64,000 bases of DNA from Anthoceros angustus (GCA_010909165.1 MU008179.1:930001-994000), one strand, 5' to 3'; numbered from the stretch's first letter, positions 21,991-32,560 are shown. Notes: generated by a model not told the origin, from the letters alone. Numbers and translations are program-made.

Positions 21991-22480
21991 CCGCGAGGAC
22001 GAGCAAGATAAACAGTAACAAGGTAGACAACAGGACCCACATTCTATGCATCTCGGTTGGAAGGCAAAGTGTGGGCGAATGTGGACAAGATATTCAGCAA
22101 GTGGGAGTCCATGGAGTTGCTTAAGCAGTAAACATGTTTGCAGCACAAGCAAGAAGAGCAAGGGCAAACGTAAAGTCACCATGACGGCGGGGGATGGCGC
22201 ATTGTTGAAGCCTAAAGAGATGCAAGGCAAGCCTTGGAGGAGTTTTCAAGGCATCCCACAGGAAAGTGGGCAACAAATGTTGATAAGTGCAGAGAAGGTT
22301 TGTGGGGCTTCGGACCTCAATGGGATGGCGGAAATCACCGAGGAAGAAGTTTCATGTGATTCGGTGGCGATGGCCAAAGCACTTGGGGTGTGACTCATTC
22401 GACCAAGTCCGCAAGAATATCCTCAACACTCTGAGACGAGGTCATCGCAAGATTTCAAAGCGGCGTTTGAGGGAAAGGTA
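21991..22480 (+). pseudogene. Linker between ParB-like and methyltransferase segments
   Basis: Open pieces 22046-22393 and 22287-22481 read KKSKGKRKVTM, EITEEEVSCDSVAMAKALG and RRGHRKISKRRLRER. They are lysine- and arginine-rich with no domain recognised, and are likely a basic linker of the element A tail. Confidence 0.35.
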
Positions 22481-22489
22481 GGTGTCTTT

Positions 22490-22790
22490 ATCCTCTCCAT
22501 TACATTGGAGAGGCGCGGCATGCCGCCACTCGGTTGCTTTCCGAGGGCGGGCGGCGGCATGCGCGCCCCGTCTACCCCCGAGCAGTCGAGGGCGCCCGGC
22601 GCGCATGCGGCGCCGTGCTCCGCCGCGCCGTTGTCGAATGGGGCGAGCGGCATGCGGCGCCCGGTCGGCGATTCTCAAGTGTGATAGACTTGGAGGACTA
22701 ATGGCGCCGCATGCACCATACCCTCCCATTCGAGAAGGTCTCTAGAATGGCGGCGGCCGGGCGCCGGCATGCGGCGCCCGATCTTCCAAG
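22490..22790. repeat. GC-rich palindromic block
   Basis: GCATGCGGCGCC occurs near 22603, 22649 and 22765, and its inverse GGCGCCGCATGC near 22703. Related GGCATGCCGCC/GGCATGCGCGCC words are near 22515-22565. The short palindromes GGCGCC and GCATGC are combined again and again. Similar blocks lie just before the other two methyltransferase copies. Confidence 0.7.
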
Positions 22791-22859
22791 ATATGCCTTT
22801 GTCCTGAATGTCCTTCCATTGAATGTCCGTCCGTTATTGACATAATCTTTTGTCGCTTA

Positions 22860-24239
22860 CAAGTAAAGGATGTGGATGACCGAAGAAACTACCGGGCTTT
22901 TCAAGCTTTTGTGCTTGAAGTGCACATGGAAAGGCTTGGAGGAGGAGCGAGGGCTATGGCGGACATGGACATGGAAGAAGGCCCGCAATCTTTCACAGTT
23001 CGACAACGAGAATATTGTGAAGTACCGAGGTTATGGCAAGGGATATCGTTGACATGAGGGGCTTCCTAGATTCGAAATACACATTGATGGTCATGGATGT
23101 GCCCGGATTTAACAAGGGAAAACATGATGTCACTATGGGCTTCGGCGGTGAGTACAGTTTCCATGCTTTCCATGATATGACAAGTTGCGATGAGATACGG
23201 ATGATAGTCATGCGGTGTGGAGGAGCACCACCACGGTGAGGAGGCAATGCGGAGTGGTGCCGGGAGGTTGGTGTCATTTGTATGGGACAAGACTAATATG
23301 CGAACGACCTAGGGGCTACGACCGGAATACATTACTTGGGTGGGGCTTAACGCCCTGCTGGCCAAAATTTCCATGCTCCCCAATAATGTCGAGGTTCCTT
23401 CAACAACGGACGTGCGGTCATTGGGCATGACAACGTCGTGAAGAAGGCTATACACATCCCTCGATAAAATTTGGTGGTGTGTGCGTATCGAGGCCATTGG
23501 GCTGATGATGAGAATCATCAAAACTTCTCGAAGGAGGAGATTGGATTTTAGGCGTGTGCGAAGTGGATCGACAACGATGGCGCTCTCCTATGCGGTCGAA
23601 TTGCATTCTTGTGGATGTGGACAAAGCTGCCTTGAGTTCATACATCGGAGGATCCATGGATATGAAGTTTTGCGGGGCCGATGAGGAGTTGACCCACGAG
23701 CCTCACGCCGGTCCAACTCGATTCAGGCTAAAGAAGTGACATTGTCGGAAAAGGTTTGTCACAAGCTCAAGTTGTTTCTTTGGGGTCTTCCGGGAAAGCG
23801 CCGATAGAGATCCTTGACGTTGGGCAGCAAACATTGGACAGTGTGGCCTCCAGCGGACAAGCCATCGGGTTGTGGAGGTGGCTCCTCGGACACGAGGAAA
23901 TATCATGGAGGAGACAACTTTGAAGACCAGATCATGCTGTCGAGACCGTAGAAGTAGTCATGGATAGCGTGTCAGGCGGTGCCTGAGTCCAGCCTTGTTT
24001 GTGATCGTGCGAGTAGGTATTTCTTTGTTTCATGGGTTGAAAGTTTTATGTGTAACGATTTGCGAGCGGAGGCGGCATCGGCGCCTTCACCTTCAAAGCC
24101 TTTAACGACTTCGTCCAAAACGCCTATTTCGAAGGCAACCACCATAACTAGAGGCGTATTTCTCGAACTAATGCAAAGTGAAATTGCATTGAGATATGAT
24201 CAAGTCGGCGGCCTCGTCCCTCAGGCCTCTAGCTGATTT
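22860..24239 (+). pseudogene. Beta-class amino-methyltransferase and tail, copy 1 (element A)
   Basis: Collinear with the better copy at 28890-29610. KYTLMVMDVPGF (23075-23108) is the motif IV place, usually D-P-P-[YFW] but here D-V-P. HDMTSCDEIRMIVMRCGG (23172-23225) follows. FNNGRAVIGHDNVVKKAIHI (about 23396-23458) parallels FNNGRLVIAYDTVVKKQVYL in copy 2. S-G-S-T-T (23562-23576) stands where copy 2 has G-S-G-T-T. Then come VDVDKAALSSYIGGSMDMKF and a tail with QAQVVSLGSSGK and GQQTLDS. Catalytic motif before SAM motif is the beta-class order (N4-cytosine or N6-adenine enzymes). The last ORF ends QVGGLVPQASS. Decayed by many shifts. Confidence 0.65.
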
Positions 24240-24520
24240 TTTTTCGGGGGCTAGAGGGTAGATTTCTAGAGAGAGAATTGACCATTTGGTCATTTTTTTT
24301 ACTCAATATAGTAAAATCTATTACAATAGAGTAGAAAACATGGCATGTCGGGTGAAATGCATCCACCATAAATGTTGAAACCAGGGCAGCAGGGTAGAAA
24401 AAAATTGACTCCAAGTGAATACCAGGTACATCTAGATGAAAGCTCATTCTAGAAATCCCACCAAATCGCTAAATCTGGCAGTAAAACATATTCAGGTAAA
24501 TACCATTCATGCGGATCCAG
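24175..24520 (-). repeat. Right arm of the inverted repeat
   Basis: Reverse complement of 1115-1445; see that entry for shared words. The arm begins inside the last codons of the element A tail (QVGGLVPQASS and stop) and runs outward past CGGGGGCTAGAGGGTAG. Confidence 0.7.
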
Positions 24521-25430
24521 GATATACAAAAAACCAACAAAGAAACCTTTTCTTTGCAGAGTTTCCTGCATATCCAGAATTACATGAAATACAAATTAAA
24601 ATAATGTAGAGTAAATACCATAAGATTGATCCCTACCTCTAAAACGCATAGAAAACATAAATTAAGCACGAAAATATTAAGAAATGAACACGACAATGTA
24701 TATCAGACAAGTCAAAAGGCAGACAGACGGTGAACCGGCGGACAACGTGTAAGGTCAAACAACGATTGATCACACAGCTGATCGAGATGGATGTAATGCA
24801 GACAGACGGAACAAAGAACGTAACAGACACACAACAGTTTGACACAAAGATGAAAACATACCACGGTTGCCTACTGACAGAATTTTCAGGTTTCTTCAGG
24901 ATCTTGTTCAAGCCCCCCACACTCTCCTGCTCGCCAAGACATACGAAGTAAGCAACTGAAAAGCACCAAACAAAGCTAACAGCAAACTCTGAAAACGCCA
25001 CAAACAAAACAAAGAAACTATATATAATGAAGTCCTGAATGATCAAACAAAACAATTGAAACAAAGAATGAAATCGCACCAGAATTACTTCCTGCAGTAT
25101 TATCCAGTTACGACCGGATATTCTTCAAGCCGCAAACTCTTACGCATGACAAAACATAAAATAATTAACGAAAAGGGCTACAAAAGTGACAAAACTTTAT
25201 TGCTAGTCTACAAGACAATGAATGGAAGATAAGCAAACTTATGACCGAGAAAACAAAACCAACACAAAGGTAAAATGTGACACAACCAAAAGGCGCAAAG
25301 CTATACAATGGACAGACAACACGGAAATCAATGGTGAGGCTTGAAAGCCCTAAGCGGAAGACACAACCAAACAAAAACGAAGATCTGAACCAATGCAAAA
25401 GAATGCAAAAGAGCACCAGTTAGGGCATTG
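24521..25430. other. A-rich (plus) region outside element A, no gene recognised
   Basis: Minus-strand ORFs of up to 146 codons are low-complexity F/V/C-rich readings of a T-rich strand and are not convincing. A splice-acceptor-like TTCTGGATATGCAG on the minus strand near 24570 suggests that transcribed leader or intron sequence may be present. Confidence 0.35.
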
Positions 25431-26810
25431 TTGTTGAAGAATGTGCGTGAGGCTTGCACAAGCATGAAGGATTCAAGTTGGCGACCATCTGTGCGAGGAA
25501 CACCCTATTTAACATCATCTTGTCGGATGATATCAATGCAACCACACGGTTTCAACGCTTCCATGTCACATTGGTGTAGTAGGAGGCGAGATCCATCGAG
25601 CCACAGGCGGCGGGAAGCGCATGTTCCAGAAGTGAGAAAACTTGGTTGGGTGTAGGAGGAAACCAAGATGACATTCTTTAGCGAATGTCAAAGCCACCAT
25701 AGTCGANTTCGTACCGTGAGCCAACGCACCTGTAGAGAGGAAGTCGCATGGTCTGAGTGCTTGGTGGAGGACTTGCTCCCGCAAGTGCCTAAACGAGTTG
25801 CCCCCTTGTGAATGGTTGAAATTGCTTTGCTTTGGGTGTGTGGCAATGCCTGTGAACTCTGCTTGAGGGTAGACTACAGGAAAGACTCGGAGGTTCTCGT
25901 CGTGTCAAACTCATAGCAACCGCCCAAGGAAGAACTTGCGGTGGAGGCCGACCCCTGTGCAGCAGCTGTAAGAGTCAAGCCAAGAAGCCCGAATCGAGGT
26001 TAGAATAGGAGGAAGAGGATGAGAAGATGAGTAGAGGATTAGAGTGTAGGTGTTAGTGGAAGGCCATGCAGCCTAAGGGACGAATCCCAACTGCAAGTAA
26101 AAGAGCGCCCCGAGTGGAGAAGAGTGGTCTTAGAAGTAGGGACAAAATTGCGTGTGGACTGGGGTCCTGGGCGCCGTGATAGGCTCCTCACCGCTAAGGC
26201 GTGACCGCAATTGTGTTGTGTCGCTAGGTCGAGGATTGGTGATTTTCTGAGCAAAGGCAAGTGTACCGCAGAAGAGGGAGAGTAGAGGCCTTGCTTGTTT
26301 AGAAGGTCGAGAAGTTGTGTCTCGCAGTAGCGATCGATCACAAGACCTCGAACTTTCACACAAGTCTCATGGGGATCAAACCCAACGATGGGCGTGTGAC
26401 AAGTGTACGCTTAGAGTGGAGGATCTCGAGCCGAGGGTTTTCCCTACCACACAAAAGGCGCGGTCTCGTGCATGCTTGGAGCTGCAGCGGCGCGCCTGTC
26501 GGCGCATGCTGTCAGGATACGTATAGCAGCTGCGGCGTAGTACGCTACTTGCTTGCGACTACAGCGCCAGTGCATGTAATCGCCTGCATGCGGCCCAATT
26601 GCGGTGGCCGGGCTGCAGTCAGCATTGCATGCCTGCCGGTTGTAGGATGCGCCAATAGGACTGCGCCATAAGCAGTTGCGGTTGCGTGAAAGGAGAATGT
26701 TGTCAATTGTCCCGCTTAGAGCCGAAGTTCTCGATCTGTTCACAAGTCAACTCAGTCTGTTCGTTCGAGTATATTCTCCATAACGCCTGAATTGTTGCCT
26801 CTCTTTCAGA
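25431..26810. other. No gene recognised; one unresolved base
   Basis: Fragmented ORFs on both strands, none of known family. An ambiguous base N stands near 25707. 26440-26690 is GC-rich with repeated GCATGC and CTGCAG words. A splice acceptor at 26810 opens the gene described next, whose upstream exons, if any, would lie here. Confidence 0.4.
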
Positions 26811-28406
26811 ACGGAATTGAAGAATGAGAGCAACGACGACATGGTCGACATCAAAGAAGGTAATCGTCATTTCCTTGTTTGACTGTCGAATAGCCGTTTC
26901 CTTTAAACTAATGTCTGAAATATACATTTTTACAGAGAGCAACCACGAAATGCATGGAACCAACAAACATTGGCGACGGCGGTGGCGGTCGAGACAATCT
27001 ATGTTCCATGCCATGGGGATCCGAGAGATATAGGCACCAGACCGGAGTTTGAAATCCCACTTCTTGAGATACGAAAGATTGTTGAAAAAGGTACTAGTGT
27101 TAAAAAAGGTATTGTTGAAGTTTCGTCGCCATGTGACTAACTGAATGCATGTTTTCCAATTCTCTCGGAGCACACTATGTTCACATCTATGGGCAAACAA
27201 GACTTACAGCTCCTTTGCCAGGTGCCTGCCCAACTGGACAAAATTAAAAAGGTACGGAGTTTTTCTTCCGCAATGCCCTTACAAACGACATGACTGTAAA
27301 ATTGTTTTCAACATGCTTATCAAGTTTGTCTAACTAAATGTACATGTATAGGATATTAAAAAGAATTTACGAACAACAGCACAGTTAGAGTTGGAGACAA
27401 TGACTCTAGTGAGAAGGTTTAACAGACACCAAATCTCAATTCAATCGATACTAGAGGTAAACAAACAAATGCGTTGATACTATTTAGTATTGTACTGTTG
27501 ATTACTTAACAATTGCTGATAGTGTCAAGAATCTTTGTCAAAGTATGAAATCAAAGACAAAATACACAAAATTGACGAGAAAATCAACAACACAGACATA
27601 TCACATCAGGTTGGTCAAACATTATCATATAATGTTTTTCCTCTACTTAACAAATTTATGAATTTCTACAGGAAAAAAAGAGAAAAATAGAAGAGTCTCA
27701 AGACAATGCTCCAAGTTACGGCCCTTCAAAAGAGTTTACCGAATTTGGCAAATGGATGAATAACTTCCAGTATCCGCAAATATTCCAAGATTTCAAGAAC
27801 AAATATGTTCCCATTTGGGAGCATAGTCTTAAAGACCCAGTGCAGCCAATCTTCAATGAAGATGGGTCTACACCAACTCTTTAGCAGCACATGGAGATTC
27901 AAAAAAGTAATATCTTAGGATTGTTTATTTTATAAAGTGAATTATATGGTTTAATATTTTATATTGTGATAATGTAGAGATATCAGCAGCCATTCAAAAT
28001 AAGGAGCTGAAAAGTCCAGACTTGTTGTTCTTCATGGAGGATCCGGAAACAACGAAAAACATCCAAAAGGTATATTCTTGAATCCGCAAGGTATATTCTT
28101 GAAAATGAAGATTCTAATATCTGCCTTTCTTCCAGAACTAAAAGTCACACTTCTGCAGTGTGGGGAATCTTCACAGCACCTGCCTAACGTTAGTCAGAAA
28201 GGTATTTACCGAGCAGGATCTACTTCGACTTGAAATGGAGGTAAATTACTAACCTATTTTACCTTCGTTTGTAGTTATCGAAGAATCAGAAGGAGTTGTT
28301 TGCACTGTTTGAGGTTAGTATATGAGATTATTAGTGTTCAATCGTATTAAGTCGAATTTTTTACAAATGATATTGCTTGTAGAAATATTCACGATCTTTG
28401 AGATGA
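26811..28406 (+). CDS. Intron-dense AT-rich gene of unknown function (partial)
   Basis: Ten exons with GT-AG borders join in one frame: 26811-26860, 26938-27090, 27202-27251, 27352-27456, 27523-27609, 27672-27906, 27978-28069, 28146-28240, 28275-28313 and 28383-28406. Introns are about 34-110 bp and AT-rich. The roughly 310-residue product is Lys/Glu-rich and helical (RKIVEK, DIKKNLRTTAQLELETM, KYEIKDKIHKIDEKINN) and has a W/F/Y-rich part (EFGKWMNNFQYPQIFQDF). It ends at TGA 28404-28406. One in-frame TAG (27882-27884) interrupts exon 6. Exons 2, 3 and 8 need acceptors a few bases from the first AG to keep frame. No family recognised. Base composition differs sharply from the GC-rich repeats around. 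A start codon was not fixed; the 5' end may be missing. Confidence 0.6.
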
Positions 28407-28889
28407 TAAACTTTCTATCTGGACCGTACAACTAGCAAAAAAAAAGACATACTCTGAAGACAACGCACCACCAAAATCACCTGTTTACACCCCATCAACC
28501 CCAATAGAATATGACGTGTGATCTCAAAACTATAATGTCCGTAAAACTATGATGAGATTGAAACTGCTGGGACAATTACTAAAATAGCGAAAGCAGAAAT
28601 GGTAACTTTTATTTTACTTCATATTTTACACTAAAGAGAGAGAAAAGAGAGCTATAAACTGGGTGGATAGGGCAGCAGCTCTTAAAAATCACGGAACCTC
28701 GGACCTGCTCGCCTCGTGCAGGTCAAGTGGGGCACGTCTCGGCTGACCGGCCTAAGCGACCTCGGCGCTCCCTTACGCCCGAGCGGACTTGCGTTGGGGC
28801 GCATGGCCTAGAACGGTCTCGGCCTACGCGGCCTTGGTCTGTTTCTCGGCCGTGGCAACGCCCCTCGGCGCGTCACGTTCCCTAACTAC
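28407..28889. other. Gene-free stretch with GC-rich block
   Basis: 28407-28660 is AT-rich; a P/S/T-rich reading near 28440-28520 (PPKSPVYTPSTPIEYD) may be a lost last exon of the preceding gene. 28690-28860 turns GC-rich with CTCGGCCTACGCGGCCTTGG-like words and directly precedes the methyltransferase copy, as in the two other copies. Confidence 0.4.
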
Positions 28890-29608
28890 TGATTCGGATC
28901 ACGAGATAGAAGCGAAATGTGATAGATATGCGGGGATATTTGAGAGGAAGAAACTATGCACTGTTATCATGGATGTCCCCCGAGGGTTTGGCATAGGATC
29001 TATGGACAAAAGGATGGACATCACGATAATGAATACAATGTTCCACAACTTTCACGAAAAGACCACCTGTAAAGAGTATCGGATTATCGTCATGCATGGT
29101 GTGGAGGAAGCTAATACGGTTAGAGAGTCTATGAGGAAGTGGTGTAGGAAAGGAGGCATGGTTTCATTTGTCTAGGACAAGACAAGCATGAGCAATGACA
29201 GAGGAGGGTTTGAAACCGTTGAGTATGTTACTATGGGTTGGTGTATGAAGGAGGGGTGTGCCAAGGACAGGGCCACGATGATGCCGAACGCCATGCATAG
29301 AATGTTCAACAATGGGAGGTTAGTCATTGCTTATGACACTGTGGTAAAAAAGCAGGTTTACCTCTCTAATGACAAGTTGGTGGTATGCCCATACCAAAGG
29401 CCTCTCGGCCTTATGATGAAGTTCATAAAGACATTTTCAAAGGAAGGGGACTAGGTACTTGATGCATGCTCTGGAAGCGGAACGACAATTTTGGCAGCCT
29501 TGCTTTGTAGACGTCACTATATAGCCATGGAGGCGGACTTGAGATGTGCAGGCTATATTCCGCAATGCATCCATGGGCATGAAGTCCTACCAGACGCAAA
29601 AGAATAGC
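28890..29608 (+). pseudogene. Beta-class amino-methyltransferase, copy 2 (best preserved)
   Basis: One frame runs from about 28789 to 29606 with only two internal stops, both TAG (29173-29175 and 29452-29454). Motifs are LCTVIMDVPRGFG (28957-28995; motif IV place, D-V-P for D-P-P), EKTTCKEYRIIVMHGVEEA (29056-29113), RLVIAYDTVVKKQVYLSNDK, then VLDACSGSGTTILAALLCRR (29456-29515) with the SAM-binding G-S-G-T-T, HYIAMEADLRCAGYIPQC and a stop after DAKE. Motif IV before motif I is the beta-class order shared by bacterial and phage N4-cytosine and N6-adenine methyltransferases. Whether the D-V-P form is active is unknown. No ParB-like part is seen upstream. It is convergent with element B. Confidence 0.75.
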
Positions 29609-29692
29609 TCACTTTGAGCCACATCGGAGGCCTCGGGTTTGGTGAGAAGGAAGTATGTCACCCATCGGTGAAAAGGATGGTGTCGGCCATAC

Positions 29693-29880
29693 GGTAAGCA
29701 CTTGAATTCATATAAGCGCACCTTGGAGCCAACAGCAAGCAAACAAATCTAATACATGAATATATGGGTGCAAACCAATCTTTGTCGCTAAGGTAAGCAC
29801 TTGAATTCATATAAGCACTTCCTCGACCAACAACCAAGCAAACAAATCTAATACGTATATAGGTGCAAACCAATCCCCAC
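29693..29880. repeat. Tandem repeat, two units of about 90-105 bp
   Basis: GTAAGCACTTGAATTCATAT starts units at 29694 and 29791. Both continue with CAAGCAAACAAATCTAATAC and GGTGCAAACCAATC. The second unit is shortened. Confidence 0.85.
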
Positions 29881-29939
29881 GATAATGTGAGACTCCAAGT
29901 CGAACATTATCATTAGTAGAACTACATACGTCGCACCTC

Positions 29940-30085
29940 ATGTAGTGCATTGTGCACAAAACCAATCTTCCTGGGAATGTCATCAAGAGGTGGTTGAACA
30001 CAAAACATGTGGTACCCCCTATTGCACCGATCACAAACAAGCATTACATCATCATCATCAGTACGTCCACAAACCTAACACTCCA
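29940..30085 (-). pseudogene. PHD finger fused after integrase (element B)
   Basis: The minus-strand reading E-C-x-V-C-G-R-T-D-D-D-D, VMLVCDRCNRGYHMFCVQPP (one base restored by eye at the GGTACC, described only), LDDIP. The first Cys pair is interrupted by TAG, and the final Cys pair is lost after IGF. It matches the PHD finger of element A at most ligand positions and follows the same APCHLPNLD linker (about 30125-30150). Confidence 0.7.
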
Positions 30086-30129
30086 AGTCTTTGGGTGGAC
30101 GCCACCAGAGGGGTAGTGGTGGGTCCAAA

Positions 30130-31110
30130 TTAGGTAAGTGGCATGGTGCAGTTCTTGAGGTGATCCTTCCATAGGATCCAATTGATCCCTGTTGCGCTAT
30201 GGCAAGGTTCTCCATTGCCATGGGCATGATCCGCTTGAAAAGCTCCTTTTCCAGTCTCGTAGGCAATCATCCGCATTGCGCCAATCCACCGGTGCTTGTA
30301 GCCTTGCTTGCCTCACGCTTGGCAAAATGGTTGTCGCCCATACAACAAGTAGTATGGTGAAAAATTGCTCAAGGTCGCTTGATTGCTCACCCCTGCACTT
30401 AGCACTAGGTATGGCATCCCTTCATCCCATGTCTTCGGTCATTTGTGAGACAATATTTGCGCAAGGCCGCTTGAAGGTCCGCACTGCCGCTCAAGAAGTC
30501 CATCGGCTTGAGGATGATCTCTCGACGCCGATGATCAATCAAGCTCCCCGCAAGCAAGTCTTGAAATTCCCCACCAATTCTTTGCCCCGGCCGTGAGAAC
30601 CTCGCACATGCTCCATATCGACTAAGAACGGAAGCCAAGAACGCCATGGTAAGCCGAGAGTCACGCTTGGGTAAGATGGCAACCTCGCACCACTTGTCAA
30701 ATGCTCCACCATTAGCATGACATGCTTGTTTCCAAGACGCCTCTCGCATGTCCGGCATGAGATCCACACTCCACCGTAGAAGAGTCCTCGATCGGCAGAG
30801 AGTGAAGCACAACATCATTGGTCGTGAACCTTGCCTTCACTGATCGCACACTCTACATTCTCGACCGCCTTTCCACATCTCCATACATCCTTGCCCAAAA
30901 GTGTGTGGGCTCGAGCGTCAGAGGTGCGCTTAGCACCAAAATGCCCTAAGCCTTCATGCACTGGGTGATGAGTCTCACCCGTCCTCCGGCTTGGGTACAA
31001 TTCTATCTCCGTAATCACGACATACATTATGTCCTCCTTCCAATAGTACCGAGCCACCTTCTCGTAGCTTGGCCTCGCTCGAGATGAAAGCCCTTGTGGC
31101 AATTCCCGAC
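30130..31110 (-). pseudogene. Ty3/gypsy integrase (element B)
   Basis: The zinc-binding side is traceable as ETHHPVHEGLGHFGAKRTSD and W-R-C...E-C (30840-30990). The core reads SVDLMPDM with the first Asp (about 30760-30775), KWCEVAILPKRDSRLTMAFL, SVLSRYGACA and GEFQDLLAGSLIDHRR (30510-30690). The second catalytic Asp region (D-Q/R-G) reads R-P-G, so it is lost, and the Glu region is scrambled. RIMPMAMENLAIAQQ (30205-30250) parallels RVMPMAMDN in element A. Dead copy, clear family. Confidence 0.85.
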
Positions 31111-31763
31111 CTTAGGAAGGTCACCGCTATTGCATCCGCCCATGTCCTGACGGACTGACAAAGCGCGATGAGTGGAGGGTCTCAAGATCCTCATGCAGAT
31201 GGCCAACATGGTATCCGGACTACTCCCCCAGCGTTGCTCGTCATCCGAATCTTGCCCGGCCCCCGTAGTGTCTTCACGAGGTAGAGGATTCCTTGACAAC
31301 CCATCAAGATTAGAGTGAACTCTACCGCTGTTCGACAAAGTCATACTCGGAGAATGAGAGCCCACCGCCGCCTTTCCGTAAGCTTGCGTCATCAACCAAT
31401 GCAAGGGTTGATGGTGTGATTAGTCGAAATTGATGTCCAAACAAGTACGGACGAAAGTGTCCGATCGCCCACACGCAAGACATTCTCCTTCATAGGTAGT
31501 AGTTGACTCACCGGTTGTTGCTCCGACATAGGCAATGACATGTTCCTCTTCCTTGTCATTGATCCGCGCCAAGATCGCCTATGCCGTACTTGCTCCAATG
31601 TAAAGTACGAACGGCCATCAAGTTTGATGACCAAGAATTGGCGAGCTCATGAGTCTACCCTTCAACTCCATGAAAGCGACTCCCTCTTGAGTCCAACGCC
31701 AAGTCACCAACTTCTTCAACAAGTCATTCAATGGTCATAATCTCGCTCATCCGGAATGAACTT
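31111..31763 (-). pseudogene. RNase H region (element B)
   Basis: The minus-strand reading HSNLDGLSRNPLPREDTTGA (31250-31310) is the end of the RNase H/connection module (N-x-D-x-L-S-R-x-P). Upstream fragments at 31392-31634 (DGRSYFTLEQV and others) hold its core in broken frames. Family clear from place and this motif. Confidence 0.7.
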
Positions 31764-32560
31764 CTAGTAACCGCCAAACCCAAGAATGCCCTCAACTTCG
31801 AGATGTCGCTTTGGCCTGGAATGCGCACATTGCCTCCACCTTGGTGGCATGCGGCGAGATCCCGTGATCCAATGACCCAAGTACAACACCTTATCCTCTC
31901 CAAATCGACACTTCCCTGGATGGGCCTTCAACCCACAAGCCCAGCAAAGACCGCTCAAGATGTTGTAGATGCTCCTCAAAGGTATTGTCAGAAGATGATG
32001 ACATCATCAATGTAGCACTTGGCGAAATGCAAGTCCTTGAGCTCATTGTCCATGTATCTTTGAACTGCGTACATGGCGTCTTCAACCCAAATGGCATGTA
32101 ATTCCACTCGACAAGCAATCGCCCCTAACGCCGCTTTTCTTCTTGTCTTCTTCGATCTCTACTTGGTGAAACCCTAGCCTCAAGTCCAATGTTGAGAAGA
32201 ACTTGCACCCAATGGTGTCAAGATCTCTTCACCGTCATGGGATAGTGGTCATGTGGGATTCGCTGCTCAATGGCCGATAGTCACCACACATTCTCCTCTC
32301 CGTCCACAATCCATTCTCATCCTTCTTTTCGGAAGCACTGCCGCATCACGATCATGAGTTAGATCGTCGAATCAGCCCTAGCTTGAGAAGCTCTTGGCAT
32401 CGATTCTCAACCAAATCCCACTCACTTGAGCTCGCCTGCGAACACTGGTTCATCCGTGGTCCTCTATGTGGAACTTCCCTTTGGTGTACTTCCCCATCTC
32501 CGCAAGCGTGAAAGCAAACACATGTCGCGATGCCTCCAACAACTCCTTTAGCCGACGCCG
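31764..32560 (-). pseudogene. Ty3/gypsy reverse transcriptase (element B)
   Basis: Minus-strand motifs are GKYTKGKFHIEDHG (about 32455-32500), EWDLVENRCQELLKLGLIRR (32360-32420), WNYMPFGL (32090-32115), then DLHFAKCYIDDVIIF (about 31995-32045) with the intact catalytic Y-I-D-D, DNTFEEHLQHLER, and AHPGKCRFGEDKVLYLGHWI (31870-31930). It continues with ILGFGG, the start of the connection. Frameshifts lie between motifs. The catalytic box itself is unbroken. Confidence 0.92.

Larger units (their letters stand above)
1395..24239 (+). mobile_element. Element A: Ty3/gypsy retroelement with C5-MTase, PHD, ParB-like and amino-MTase domains
   Basis: Read across frameshifts, the plus strand gives a gypsy-type series: cytosine-C5 methyltransferase remnant (1395-1790), RT (2426-2851 continued at 17082), RNase H, integrase (18080-19040), PHD finger (19117-19246), an uncharacterised domain (19850-20690), a ParB-like segment (21660-21990) and an amino-methyltransferase (22980-23760) with a tail ending in a stop at 24234-24236. 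The series is interrupted by Gypsy-L, whose target duplication shows that the RT was one piece before. No LTRs of A were identified, and its ends coincide with the inverted repeat arms. That the domains form one polyprotein is inferred from collinearity and from element B, which has the same order from MTase to PHD. All modules are decayed. Confidence 0.7.

Noticed and set aside
22442-22729. Minus-strand ORFs rich in A, R, P and G
   Set aside because: GC-rich palindromic block read in a stop-poor frame.
24639-25079. 146-codon minus-strand F/V/C-rich ORF that looks membrane-like
   Set aside because: Low-complexity T-rich strand; the inverted counterpart on the left has no matching frame.
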